Shown piece after piece: positions 1 to 6,073 of a DNA stretch of 6,513 bases (positions are counted from its first letter, which is position 1; each line of letters starts with the position of its first letter). The notes below the pieces were generated by a model. It worked only from the letters and a program-made list of their open reading frames with translations, ran no database searches and had not been told where the DNA came from. Source of the stretch: Burkholderiales bacterium (GTDB lineage: Bacteria > Pseudomonadota > Gammaproteobacteria > Burkholderiales > Usitatibacteraceae). The position numbers and the translations under genes are program-made. The stretch lies in contig JAJAYN010000560.1 in the NCBI GenBank assembly GCA_026786225.1, forward strand, positions 1 through 6,513, read 5' to 3'.

Positions 1-190
1 CCTTTGGCTCAAACCCGCCCGTATCAACCACCAGATACGGCCGACCGGCACCGCGACCGTGGCCGTAATGTCGGTCACGCGTCAAGCCGGGCATGTCTGC
101 CACGATCGCGTCACGGGTTTTTGTTAGGCGATTGAACAGCATCGATTTGCCGACATTCGGTCGACCGACGATGACAATGGTAGGTTTCAT
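1..190 (-). CDS. der: Ribosome biogenesis GTPase Der (EngA), N-terminal 63 codons only
   Basis: Der is a two-GTPase-domain protein that binds the 50S subunit and is needed for its late assembly. Only the start of the first G domain is visible; the gene runs off the low-coordinate edge. Translation from ATG at 190-188 begins MKPTIVIVGRPNVGKS. The P-loop (G1) spans residues 9-16, the G2 threonine is T37 in PGLTRDR, and G3 is D56-T-G-G59. These motifs and their spacing match Der closely. Residue 17, directly after GKS, is Met where family members normally have Thr. The gene starts 31 nt after the bamB stop, consistent with co-transcription. No strong Shine-Dalgarno is present, only a GGGG about 7 nt upstream. 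A paralogous TrmE- or Era-type G domain is unlikely given the RPNVGKS/GLTRDR combination and the bamB-der neighbourhood. Confidence 0.96.
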   Translation of the reverse strand, partial: MKPTIVIVGRPNVGKSMLFNRLTKTRDAIVADMPGLTRDRHYGHGRGAGRPYLVVDTGGFEPK

Positions 191-221
191 CGTTGCGCCC
201 CGCCCGGAAGCCGGGGAAAGG

Positions 222-1433
222 CTACTTTACGTTGATGGCGAATACGCCGCCCTTATCGGTCTGTGCAACAGCGCCGTCGCCATTTTTGAGTAATGAAATG
301 ATGCGGCTGCCATCGGTTGACAGGCGCCCGATCAAATCACCATTCTCGGGCGACATCACGTGAATCAGTCCATCCTTGTCACCGACCACGAGTTTGCCAT
401 TGACCAGAATGGGGGTGCCGGGATCGCGAAGCACCAGTTTTTCGAGTTTCCATAACGTCGCACCGTTTGTTTTATCGAGTGCAAATACGTTCCCACCAGT
501 GTCTGCCACATAGACGTTCTTGGCATCCACCGCCACACCGTCTGGACTGGATATTTCACGCGACCAAAGCACATTTCCACTCAAGGTCTCTACACAGCCC
601 GTGCGCCCCTGATAAACGGCAGCGCAAACACGGCTATCGTCGAGTACTGGCGCGCCAGCGACGTCTGCAACACGTTCTAATTCAGTCGCGCCGCGCGCAA
701 GCGAAATGGTGGCCTCCCAGATCGGTTTGCCGCCCTCAACTTCGATGGCGACAACTTTTCCGCCGGGGTATCCCGCATACAATGTGCCCCGATTCGAGAC
801 GACACCGGCATTGGTGCGAAGGGTAAGCGCCGGTGTCGCGCGCTGAAATACCCATTGCCTTTTGCCATCGATACGATTCAATGCAAAGATTCGCCCATCC
901 GCAGTGCGCACGATTACCTTGTCGCCAACCACCGCTGGCGCCGCCAATACGTCGCCGGCCACACTCGCCTTCCACAATGATCGCCCGGCAGCATCAAACG
1001 CCAATACGTCGCCTTTCACGCTCGCAACCACCACGAGATTTTCACCTACACCAACACCACCGGCGAGTCGGACCTTTGTCTCAATACGCGTTACGGTACG
1101 CCCACCCTCTTCGGCCAGCGCGTATACGTCGCCGCCGTTTGATGCCACGTAAACGAGCTTGTCGCCAAAGCCCGGAACAAACAAATAGCCGCCGGATTTT
1201 CCGACGCTGGAAGTCCACACCAGTGATGCGGCGTTCGTCGCCGGCACTGCCGGTAAAGCTGGTGGCTTTTTGTCACTACTACCAAACCAGGCGCAACCAG
1301 GCAGCGTCAGAAATAATGCGCAGGCAATCAAACCAGCGGCGACTCGCCACGTGCTTGTGGTCGCCCCGGTGTCGATGACTCCGGCGCGCGCGGAAATGTA
1401 GTTACCGAGAAATCGCTCAGCTGGCTTGGTCAC
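222..1433 (-). CDS. bamB: Outer-membrane assembly lipoprotein BamB, PQQ-type beta-propeller
   Basis: BamB is the propeller subunit of the BAM complex, which folds beta-barrel proteins into the outer membrane; it sits on the periplasmic face and binds the BamA POTRA domains. The product is 403 residues, close to the 392 of E. coli. Residues about 31-46 are a hydrophobic signal core ending in lipobox LPGC, with lipidated Cys47. Blade signatures recur through the chain: VYALAEEGG (103), VLAFDAAGRSLW (143), IFALNRIDGKRQW (182), VVAIEVEGGKPIW (227), LSGNVLW (284) and VFALDKTNGATLW (316). L203-T-L-R206 resembles the BamA-contact loop of E. coli BamB (from memory). The start is GTG, overlapping the yfgM stop by GTGA, with AGAGG 7 nt upstream inside yfgM. 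No other ATG, GTG or TTG lies before the hydrophobic core, so the n-region is about 30 residues, unusually long. Confidence 0.95.
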   Translation of the reverse strand: MTKPAERFLGNYISARAGVIDTGATTSTWRVAAGLIACALFLTLPGCAWFGSSDKKPPALPAVPATNAASLVWTSSVGKSGGYLFVPGFGDKLVYVASNGGDVYALAEEGGRTVTRIETKVRLAGGVGVGENLVVVASVKGDVLAFDAAGRSLWKASVAGDVLAAPAVVGDKVIVRTADGRIFALNRIDGKRQWVFQRATPALTLRTNAGVVSNRGTLYAGYPGGKVVAIEVEGGKPIWEATISLARGATELERVADVAGAPVLDDSRVCAAVYQGRTGCVETLSGNVLWSREISSPDGVAVDAKNVYVADTGGNVFALDKTNGATLWKLEKLVLRDPGTPILVNGKLVVGDKDGLIHVMSPENGDLIGRLSTDGSRIISLLKNGDGAVAQTDKGGVFAINVK

Positions 1434-2140
1434 TTTGCGGCCTCTTTGCTGTCTTTCTTGTCCTTGGAATCATCTTTTTTGTCGGCGGGTTTTGCCGTAC
1501 TTCCGCCAACACTATCTAGCTTGGCTTGTGAAAGCGCCTTCATGGGACTGCGGTCACCGGCCTTTTCCACAGCGATCTGGTAGGCCGCGCGCGCCTCATC
1601 CCGGCGTCCTTGGCTGACGAGTACGTCGCCGCGCAGATCGGCGGCCATTGAAACAAATGCTTCGTCTTTCACCTGATCGAGAATTTTAAGCGCGTCGTCA
1701 AACTTACTCTCTTCCAGCAATACGCTGGCCAAACGCACCTTGGCCACATTGCTGTGCACAACCGGCCCCTTGTCGACCACCCACTGCAGATGCTTTTTTG
1801 CAGTGACCAAATCATTTGCATCAAACGAGGCTTTCGCTGCCATCAGTTGCGCTTCACTCGCGTAAAAGGTATTTGGAAATTTTTCGGCAATCGCGCTGGC
1901 GGCCTCCGAGAGCTTCTTGGTTTCCTTGGCCGCAGCACTTTCTTGCGCAGTTTTCTGAACGCTTTTGAACAGCACCTCGGCTTGTTCGCCCTCGGATTTC
2001 TGATAGTAGCGCCAACCCTGTACGGCGAGCACACCGATCAGAAATGCGCCGACCGCGGCATAAATCCACATACCCCATTTTGCCCACCAATCTTTCAGAG
2101 CGTCGATGCGCTCTTGTTCTTCCAAATCATAAGCTGCCAT
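1430..2140 (-). CDS. yfgM: YfgM-type membrane-anchored TPR protein (Sec translocon ancillary subunit / BamB partner gene)
   Basis: YfgM proteins are inner-membrane proteins with a short cytoplasmic N-terminus and a periplasmic TPR domain. In E. coli the protein associates with SecYEG and the periplasmic chaperone PpiD. From the chosen start the product is 236 residues. Residues 1-20 (MAAYDLEEQERIDALKDWWA) are the typical family opening. One membrane segment follows at about 24-43, then helical TPR-like repeats from about 50 to 205. The C-terminal ~30 residues form a Lys/Asp/Ser-rich, probably disordered tail. The ATG at 2140 is preferred over an in-frame TTG at 2167 because AGGAA sits 8 nt before it and the family sequence begins there. 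The 3' end overlaps the bamB GTG start by 4 nt. The gene follows hisS by 39 nt. Function is inferred from family and context; the symbol is by homology with E. coli. Confidence 0.9.
   Translation of the reverse strand: MAAYDLEEQERIDALKDWWAKWGMWIYAAVGAFLIGVLAVQGWRYYQKSEGEQAEVLFKSVQKTAQESAAAKETKKLSEAASAIAEKFPNTFYASEAQLMAAKASFDANDLVTAKKHLQWVVDKGPVVHSNVAKVRLASVLLEESKFDDALKILDQVKDEAFVSMAADLRGDVLVSQGRRDEARAAYQIAVEKAGDRSPMKALSQAKLDSVGGSTAKPADKKDDSKDKKDSKEAAK
1441..1445 (-). promoter_or_regulatory. Shine-Dalgarno AGAGG for the bamB GTG start
   Basis: AGAGG lies 7 nt before the GTG at 1433, within the last codons of yfgM. Together with the GTGA stop/start overlap it suggests translational coupling of bamB to yfgM. 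It also supports the long N-terminus of BamB. Confidence 0.65.
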
Positions 2141-2148
2141 ACCGAATG

Positions 2149-2153
2149 TTCCT
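2149..2153 (-). promoter_or_regulatory. Shine-Dalgarno AGGAA deciding the yfgM start
   Basis: On the minus strand AGGAA lies 8 nt before the ATG at 2140. The longer reading from TTG at 2167 would place this site inside the gene, so the site supports the shorter 236-residue protein. Confidence 0.75.
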
Positions 2154-2179
2154 GCCTTTCTAACCAACTGAATCTATAT

Positions 2180-3448
2180 TCAATGCTTTGCTATCGTCAG
2201 CGCAACATCATTTAAGGGCAGCTTTTGCTGCTCGCCACCTTCGCGTAAATTTTTGACACTCAACAAACCTGCCGAGACTTCATCCGGGCCAAGAATAATA
2301 GCAAAGCGCGCGCCACTGGCATCAGCCTTTTTCATTTGCGACTTAAAGCTCGAAGTTTTTCCATCCGTAGAGCCATGCAGCGCAACGGAAAGTTTGCGGT
2401 CCCTCAATTGTTCGGCAACGTTGAATGCGTGCTGTTCCAGTCCGTCGGCATAAACGACATAAACGTCTGACGATTCCAACTGGCCTGGAGGATTTTCCTG
2501 CAGCAGCATGATGACACGTTCGACACCCATTCCGAAGCCGCATGACGCAGCGGGTTTGCCGCCCAATTGCTCCACCAGTCCATCGTATCGACCACCACCG
2601 GCAATCGTCAGTTCCCAATCGCGCCCTTTGGCAACGAACTCGAATACCGTGCGATTGTAATAATCAAATCCCCGTACAAGTCGCGGATTGACCGTGAATT
2701 TCAGTCCGGCAGCGTCGAGCCGCTGTTTCAGGCCCTCAAAGTGCGTGCGCTCAGCCTGGCCCAGATAGTCCGCAAGCCTGGGTGCACCATCGACCAGTGC
2801 AAGCATTTTCGGATTCTTTGTATCCAGCGTACGCAGGGGATTGGTGTACAACCGACGCTTGGCATCCTCGTCGAGTTCACCAGCGTGGGCCTCAAAATAT
2901 CCAACCAGCGCCTCACGATGTGCCTTGCGCGCGTCGGTGTCGCCTATCGAGTTAACGTGTAACTCGATGTCCTTGAACCCCAGCTTTTTCCATAGTCGCG
3001 ATAGCATGATGATCTGCTCAGCGTCCACATCCGGGCCGGCAAAGCCGAGCGCCTCGACGTCAAACTGGTGGAACTGGCGATAGCGACCTTTCTGCGGACG
3101 CTCATGCCGGAACATCGGCCCCCACGTCCAGACACGCTTCGGTCCTTCGTACAAAATATTGTGCTCTATGGCCGCGCGCACCAATCCCGCTGTCGCTTCC
3201 GGACGCAAGGTGAGTTTTTCACCGTTCATGGCGTCCTCGAAGGAATACATCTCCTTTTCGACGATATCGGTCACCTCGCCGATGGAACGAACGAATAGCG
3301 GCGTCGGTTCGACAATTGGCGTACGCATCAGGCGATAGCCATATTGTTCGAAGACCTCACGAGTCGTGTCTTCGAGGAACTGCCATAGCGGCGCATCATG
3401 CGGCAGCAGGTCGTTCATGCCGCGGACGGCTTGCAGGGTTTTACTCAT
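2180..3448 (-). CDS. hisS: Histidyl-tRNA synthetase (class II)
   Basis: HisS attaches histidine to tRNA-His in the cytoplasm through a histidyl-adenylate intermediate, acting as a homodimer. The 422-residue product matches the usual bacterial length (E. coli 424). It opens with the typical QAVRGMNDLLP. Class II motif 1 lies around residues 33-48. Motif 2 lies at about 110-135 (GPMFRHERPQKGRYRQFHQF). The histidine-binding motif LVRGFDYYNRT spans 257-267 and includes catalytic Arg259. AGGGRYDGL follows at 283-291, and motif 3 is at about 300-315 (GFGMGVERV). The anticodon-binding domain runs from about 327 to the end. All key residues appear intact, so it should be active and not a HisZ-type paralogue. 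ATG 3448 is the natural family start, but no clear Shine-Dalgarno precedes it. A 267-nt gap separates it from ispG, so it may have its own promoter. Confidence 0.98.
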   Translation of the reverse strand: MSKTLQAVRGMNDLLPHDAPLWQFLEDTTREVFEQYGYRLMRTPIVEPTPLFVRSIGEVTDIVEKEMYSFEDAMNGEKLTLRPEATAGLVRAAIEHNILYEGPKRVWTWGPMFRHERPQKGRYRQFHQFDVEALGFAGPDVDAEQIIMLSRLWKKLGFKDIELHVNSIGDTDARKAHREALVGYFEAHAGELDEDAKRRLYTNPLRTLDTKNPKMLALVDGAPRLADYLGQAERTHFEGLKQRLDAAGLKFTVNPRLVRGFDYYNRTVFEFVAKGRDWELTIAGGGRYDGLVEQLGGKPAASCGFGMGVERVIMLLQENPPGQLESSDVYVVYADGLEQHAFNVAEQLRDRKLSVALHGSTDGKTSSFKSQMKKADASGARFAIILGPDEVSAGLLSVKNLREGGEQQKLPLNDVALTIAKH

Positions 3449-3476
3449 GAATTGCAGTTGAGTGCGCTAAGGGCCG

Positions 3477-3486
3477 GCGTCGACGC
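3477..3486. repeat. Perfect 10-bp palindrome GCGTCGACGC in the hisS leader
   Basis: This self-complementary site lies about 30 nt upstream of the hisS ATG. It would be inside the 5' leader if transcription begins at the candidate promoter near 3510. Its function is unknown. Confidence 0.3.
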
Positions 3487-3509
3487 ACGCGAAGTCCGGA
3501 AAACTCGCT

Positions 3510-3540
3510 ATTTTACAGTGATTTAGCACACTCTTGCCAG
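3510..3540 (-). promoter_or_regulatory. Weak candidate sigma-70 promoter for hisS
   Basis: On the minus strand TAAAAT (3515-3510) is a fair -10 hexamer. CTGGCA (3540-3535) matches 4 of 6 -35 positions, but the 19-nt spacer is longer than the usual 16-18. It would give a leader of roughly 55 nt. The placement in the only large gap of the cluster favours a promoter; the poor spacing argues against it. Confidence 0.25.
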
Positions 3541-3593
3541 CGCAGATTACGATCCTTGGCGGCATACATGTCGTCACCGTAGGGAATGGGGCT

Positions 3594-3603
3594 TTTCGCG
3601 AAA
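3594..3603. repeat. Perfect 10-bp palindrome TTTCGCGAAA
   Basis: This self-complementary site lies mid-gap between ispG and hisS, immediately downstream (minus strand) of the AAAGGAG motif. Its function is unknown. Confidence 0.3.
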
Positions 3604-3714
3604 CTCCTTTACTGGCGGGGTCTTTGGCGCATTTTGTGCCTGCAACCCGCACCAATAATAGAGTTTTACTCTTTCTACTGGCGGCTCGCGACCTAAGCGG
3701 AAATGCGCATTTTG
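3603..3714 (-). repeat. Degenerate direct duplication in the ispG-hisS gap
   Basis: Two blocks occur twice in the same order on the minus strand. CAAAATGCGC is at 3714-3705 and again at 3636-3627. CCGCCAGTA is at 3684-3676 and again at 3618-3610, each followed by an AG-rich stretch (GAAAGAGT, then AAGGAGT). The blocks are separated by 20 nt in the first copy and 8 nt in the second. The offsets are 78 and 66 nt, both multiples of three, so one frame reads QNA...PPVE in copy one and QNA...PPVK in copy two. Confidence 0.5.
3701..3712. repeat. Perfect 12-bp palindrome AAATGCGCATTT just after ispG
   Basis: The sequence equals its own reverse complement and begins 3 nt beyond the ispG stop codon. 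It lacks a loop-forming centre and a T-tract, so it is not a convincing terminator. A dimeric protein-binding site is possible but unproven. Confidence 0.4.
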
Positions 3715-3715
3715 C

Positions 3716-4993
3716 CTAGGCAATCTTCTTGATCTGGATATCTTTTTTACGTGATGTCGCCTTGCGCACGGCACCCACCGCGTAATTTTTTGCCACGTAG
3801 TCATCGACCAGCGCGTGAAACTCCTCGGCGATGCGGTCGCCTTTCAGTGTTACCGCTTTTTCGCCATCGATGTATACCGGCGCAACCGGACGTTCACCCG
3901 AGCCGGGCAAGGAAATGCCGATGTTGGCGAGCTTGGATTCACCGGGTCCGTTGACCACGCAGCCCATGACTGCAACGTGCATCTCCTCAACGCCCGGGTA
4001 TTGGGTTTTCCATACGGGCATTTGATTGCGCAGGTAATTTTGAATCTTCTCAGCCAATTCCTGAAAAAACGTACTCGTGGTACGGCCGCAGCCCGGGCAG
4101 GCTGCCACCATCGGTGTAAATGACCGGAGGCCCATGGTCTGCAAAATCTCCTGCGCGACGATTACCTCTTTTGTACGATCTCCGCCTGGCTCGGGCGTGA
4201 GCGAAATGCGAATGGTGTCGCCGATGCCTTCCTGCAACAATATGCCCAACGCCGCCGTCGAGGCGACGATGCCTTTGCTGCCCATGCCGGCTTCAGTGAG
4301 ACCAAGGTGGAGCGGATAATCGCAGCGTCGCGCGAGATCGCGATACACCGCGATCAAATCCTGCACCGCGCTCACTTTACAACTCAAGATTATTTTGTCG
4401 CCAGCCAAACCCAGCGCCTCTGCCTTTGATGCACTTTCAAGTGCAGAAACAATCAGCGCTTCACGCATGACGGCATCGGCTTCCCTGGGCAGAGTGAGTC
4501 TGGCGTTTTCGTCCATCATCCGCGCGATAAGCTCTGGATCGAGCGATCCCCAGTTCACGCCGATGCGTACAGGCTTATCAAACGCGATGGCCGTCCGGAT
4601 CATTGCGCCGAACTGATCATCGCGCTTGCTGCCCTGACCTACGTTACCTGGATTGATTCGCAACTTTGCCAACGCCTTTGCGCAATCCGGTACTTCCGTC
4701 AATAATTTGTGCCCGTTAAAGTGAAAATCGCCCACCAGTGGAACAGTCAATCCCATATCATCCAGCGCCGCACGAATTTTCGGCACCGCGCGAGCCGCTT
4801 CTAGCGTGTTGACCGTGATACGCACCACTTCCGATCCAGCGCGAGCGAGCGCGGCTACCTGTGCGACGGTTCCCGCGACGTCCTCGGTGTCCGTATTGGT
4901 CATGGATTGCACCAAGATAGGTGCGTCGCCCCCAACTCGAACAGAGCCGATGATGACTTGGCGCGATTTGCGGCGATGTATTCCTGAAAACAC
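3716..4993 (-). CDS. ispG: 4-hydroxy-3-methylbut-2-enyl diphosphate synthase (IspG/GcpE)
   Basis: IspG catalyses the penultimate step of the MEP isoprenoid pathway, converting methylerythritol cyclodiphosphate to HMBPP with a [4Fe-4S] cluster and flavodoxin or ferredoxin electrons. The 425-residue product is longer than the 372 of E. coli, as usual for betaproteobacterial forms. The TIM-barrel half opens with RRKSRQVIIGSV and VQSMTNTDTEDV (28-39), and INPGNVG lies at 113-119. Cluster ligands are Cys299 and Cys302 (ACPGCGRTT) and Cys345 (GCVVNGPGE), with the conserved Glu352 nearby, so it looks active. The last ~20 residues are Lys/Arg-rich (KATSRKKDIQIKKIA). The start is GTG, supported by GGAG 6 nt upstream. 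It follows rodZ by 43 nt, consistent with co-transcription. Confidence 0.98.
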   Translation of the reverse strand: MFSGIHRRKSRQVIIGSVRVGGDAPILVQSMTNTDTEDVAGTVAQVAALARAGSEVVRITVNTLEAARAVPKIRAALDDMGLTVPLVGDFHFNGHKLLTEVPDCAKALAKLRINPGNVGQGSKRDDQFGAMIRTAIAFDKPVRIGVNWGSLDPELIARMMDENARLTLPREADAVMREALIVSALESASKAEALGLAGDKIILSCKVSAVQDLIAVYRDLARRCDYPLHLGLTEAGMGSKGIVASTAALGILLQEGIGDTIRISLTPEPGGDRTKEVIVAQEILQTMGLRSFTPMVAACPGCGRTTSTFFQELAEKIQNYLRNQMPVWKTQYPGVEEMHVAVMGCVVNGPGESKLANIGISLPGSGERPVAPVYIDGEKAVTLKGDRIAEEFHALVDDYVAKNYAVGAVRKATSRKKDIQIKKIA

Positions 4994-4999
4994 GATTTA

Positions 5000-5003
5000 C
5001 TCC
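5000..5003 (-). promoter_or_regulatory. Shine-Dalgarno GGAG for the ispG GTG start
   Basis: GGAG lies 6 nt before the GTG at 4993. An ATG at 5014 cannot be the ispG start, because it opens a five-codon frame (MIFSE) that stops 3 nt before the GTG. The GTG is therefore the supported start. Confidence 0.7.
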
Positions 5004-5036
5004 GAAAAAATCATTGGCTGCTTGGGACGGTTTCGA

Positions 5037-6056
5037 TTATTTGACAATCACGCGCGCGACGGCGGCACGCGTGTTTGGCGCAAGGTCAACTTCCTTGCCG
5101 TTGTACGCCATACGCGTTGCCTGCGCATTGCCGATGACAACTGAAAACGGCGGCCGTCCGCTCACTTCTTCGGCGTCGCCGCCTTTGAACGTACGGTCCA
5201 ACAGGGTTTTGCCCGCGCCATCGATTACCTGGACCCACGATTTGTCGCTGAACGTGAGCCCCAGAACGCTATTTCCAGCTGGCGATGGCGGACGGCTCTC
5301 CGCACTGTTCTTCACCGGTGGCGGAGCTGCCGCTTGCACGACCGGTGCTACGGTAGCCGCAGGTAACGTCGTCAGCCGCGGCGAGGCAGTCTCGGGCTGC
5401 GACGGCACCGACAAAACAGGGCTCGTTTGTGGTGTTGCGCTAACCGTTTCCGCGGGTAAGACACTCACAGGGGAAGGCGGCACTGCGATCTGCACGCTTA
5501 CTGTTTTTTCTTCAGTGGCCGCTTTTGGCCGACCGCCTTCCGCACGGTATGGCCGCACGTACTCCCACCACCACCAAACGACGGTAAGCAACAAACAAGC
5601 GATGACGGCGGAGATGAGCACGCGCGCACGCGGTGTGGCTAATTCGCCTTCTGGCGGGGGCACATTTATATTTTGCTGCGATGGCATCACCACAACGCTC
5701 GCAGTAATGGCTACTGCGGCCAGATGCGTTTGTTCGAGCAATCCCAGCGCCTGCTCAGGCTTCAAGCCCACTTCTTTTGAAAAGTTGCGCACAAAGCCGC
5801 GCAGGAAAGTACCTTTGGGTAGTGCAGCATAGTCGTCCTGCTCAAGCGCCCTCACTTGCTTGACGCCCATGCGCAAGCGCGACGCCACGTCTCCCAGCGA
5901 CAAACCGGCTTTTTCCCTGGCAAGCCGCAACAACTCACCCACTGAACCACTTGACGCTACAGCACCAACGGCCAGAGGCTCGCTGGCCGCCAGGTTATCA
6001 GTCACGAGTATCGATGACTGGGTATTGTCGGATTTCAAGATACCGGTCTCATTCAC
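5037..6056 (-). CDS. rodZ: Cytoskeleton protein RodZ (HTH domain, single membrane span, DUF4115-like C-terminus)
   Basis: RodZ links the MreB cytoskeleton to the elongation machinery and sets rod shape. The 339-residue product has the classic layout. Residues 1-35 look disordered. A cytoplasmic Xre-like helix-turn-helix domain spans about 38-108 (ELLRLAREKAGLSLGDVASR, LEQDDYAALPKGTFLRGFVR). A membrane span at about 146-160 is followed by a WWWWEY stretch. A periplasmic Pro/Ala/Ser/Thr-rich linker covers about 171-262. The C-terminal beta domain of about 265-339 includes SWVQVIDGAGKTLLDRTF and a GNAQ segment. The HTH here normally binds MreB rather than DNA. GTG 6056 is the start: AGG lies 7 nt upstream, and no other in-frame ATG occurs before the HTH. 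It follows pilW by 17 nt, so it is probably co-transcribed. Confidence 0.95.
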   Translation of the reverse strand: MNETGILKSDNTQSSILVTDNLAASEPLAVGAVASSGSVGELLRLAREKAGLSLGDVASRLRMGVKQVRALEQDDYAALPKGTFLRGFVRNFSKEVGLKPEQALGLLEQTHLAAVAITASVVVMPSQQNINVPPPEGELATPRARVLISAVIACLLLTVVWWWWEYVRPYRAEGGRPKAATEEKTVSVQIAVPPSPVSVLPAETVSATPQTSPVLSVPSQPETASPRLTTLPAATVAPVVQAAAPPPVKNSAESRPPSPAGNSVLGLTFSDKSWVQVIDGAGKTLLDRTFKGGDAEEVSGRPPFSVVIGNAQATRMAYNGKEVDLAPNTRAAVARVIVK

Positions 6057-6073
6057 GATTCAACCTGTCGATC

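Larger units (their letters stand above)
3449..3715. other. ispG-hisS intergenic region with a possible remnant or frame-broken small gene
   Basis: This is the only long gene-free stretch. It holds no convincing tRNA, small RNA or rho-independent terminator. On the minus strand it contains a coding-like segment split over two frames. Frame one runs from about 3660 to 3589 and includes LYYWCGLQAQ and TPPVKEFREK. Frame two starts near 3593 and reads SPIPYGDDMYAAKD, then RNLRWQECAKSL, then TAA at 3515-3513. Removing one C from the CCCC run at 3588-3591 would join them. No start codon is well placed: the strong Shine-Dalgarno AAAGGAG at 3610-3604 has none at normal spacing. It could be a decayed gene, a sequence-error-split small ORF, or noncoding leader. 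The region also carries a degenerate duplication and three palindromes, listed separately. Confidence 0.4.

Noticed and set aside
203..215. Hairpin CCCGG-AAG-CCGGG between bamB and der
   Set aside because: The stem is only 5 bp and no T-run follows on either strand. The der gene follows at once, so it is not a credible terminator.
833..1378. Plus-strand open frame (181 codons) antisense to bamB
   Set aside because: Its Arg/Pro/His-rich composition is typical of a shadow frame; BamB is well supported on the other strand.
3534..3719. Plus-strand 61-codon frame across the ispG-hisS gap
   Set aside because: No ribosome site and no recognised domain. It opposes the direction of the cluster and overlaps the more coding-like minus-strand segment.
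3574..3804. Minus-strand 76-codon frame starting inside the ispG 3' end
   Set aside because: The start is inside ispG in another frame and the N-terminal part is Arg/His-rich shadow sequence. Only its last third may matter, and that is treated as a possible remnant.
4997..5014. Five-codon frame (MIFSE) just before ispG, ending 3 nt before its GTG
   Set aside because: No ribosome site precedes it and such tiny frames are common. It mainly helps to exclude that ATG as the ispG start.
5014..5832. Long plus-strand open frame (272 codons) antisense to rodZ
   Set aside because: It lies opposite the Ala/Pro/Thr-rich part of rodZ, has low-complexity Ala/Thr/Ser/Gly content and no recognisable domain. 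The minus-strand gene is clearly real.
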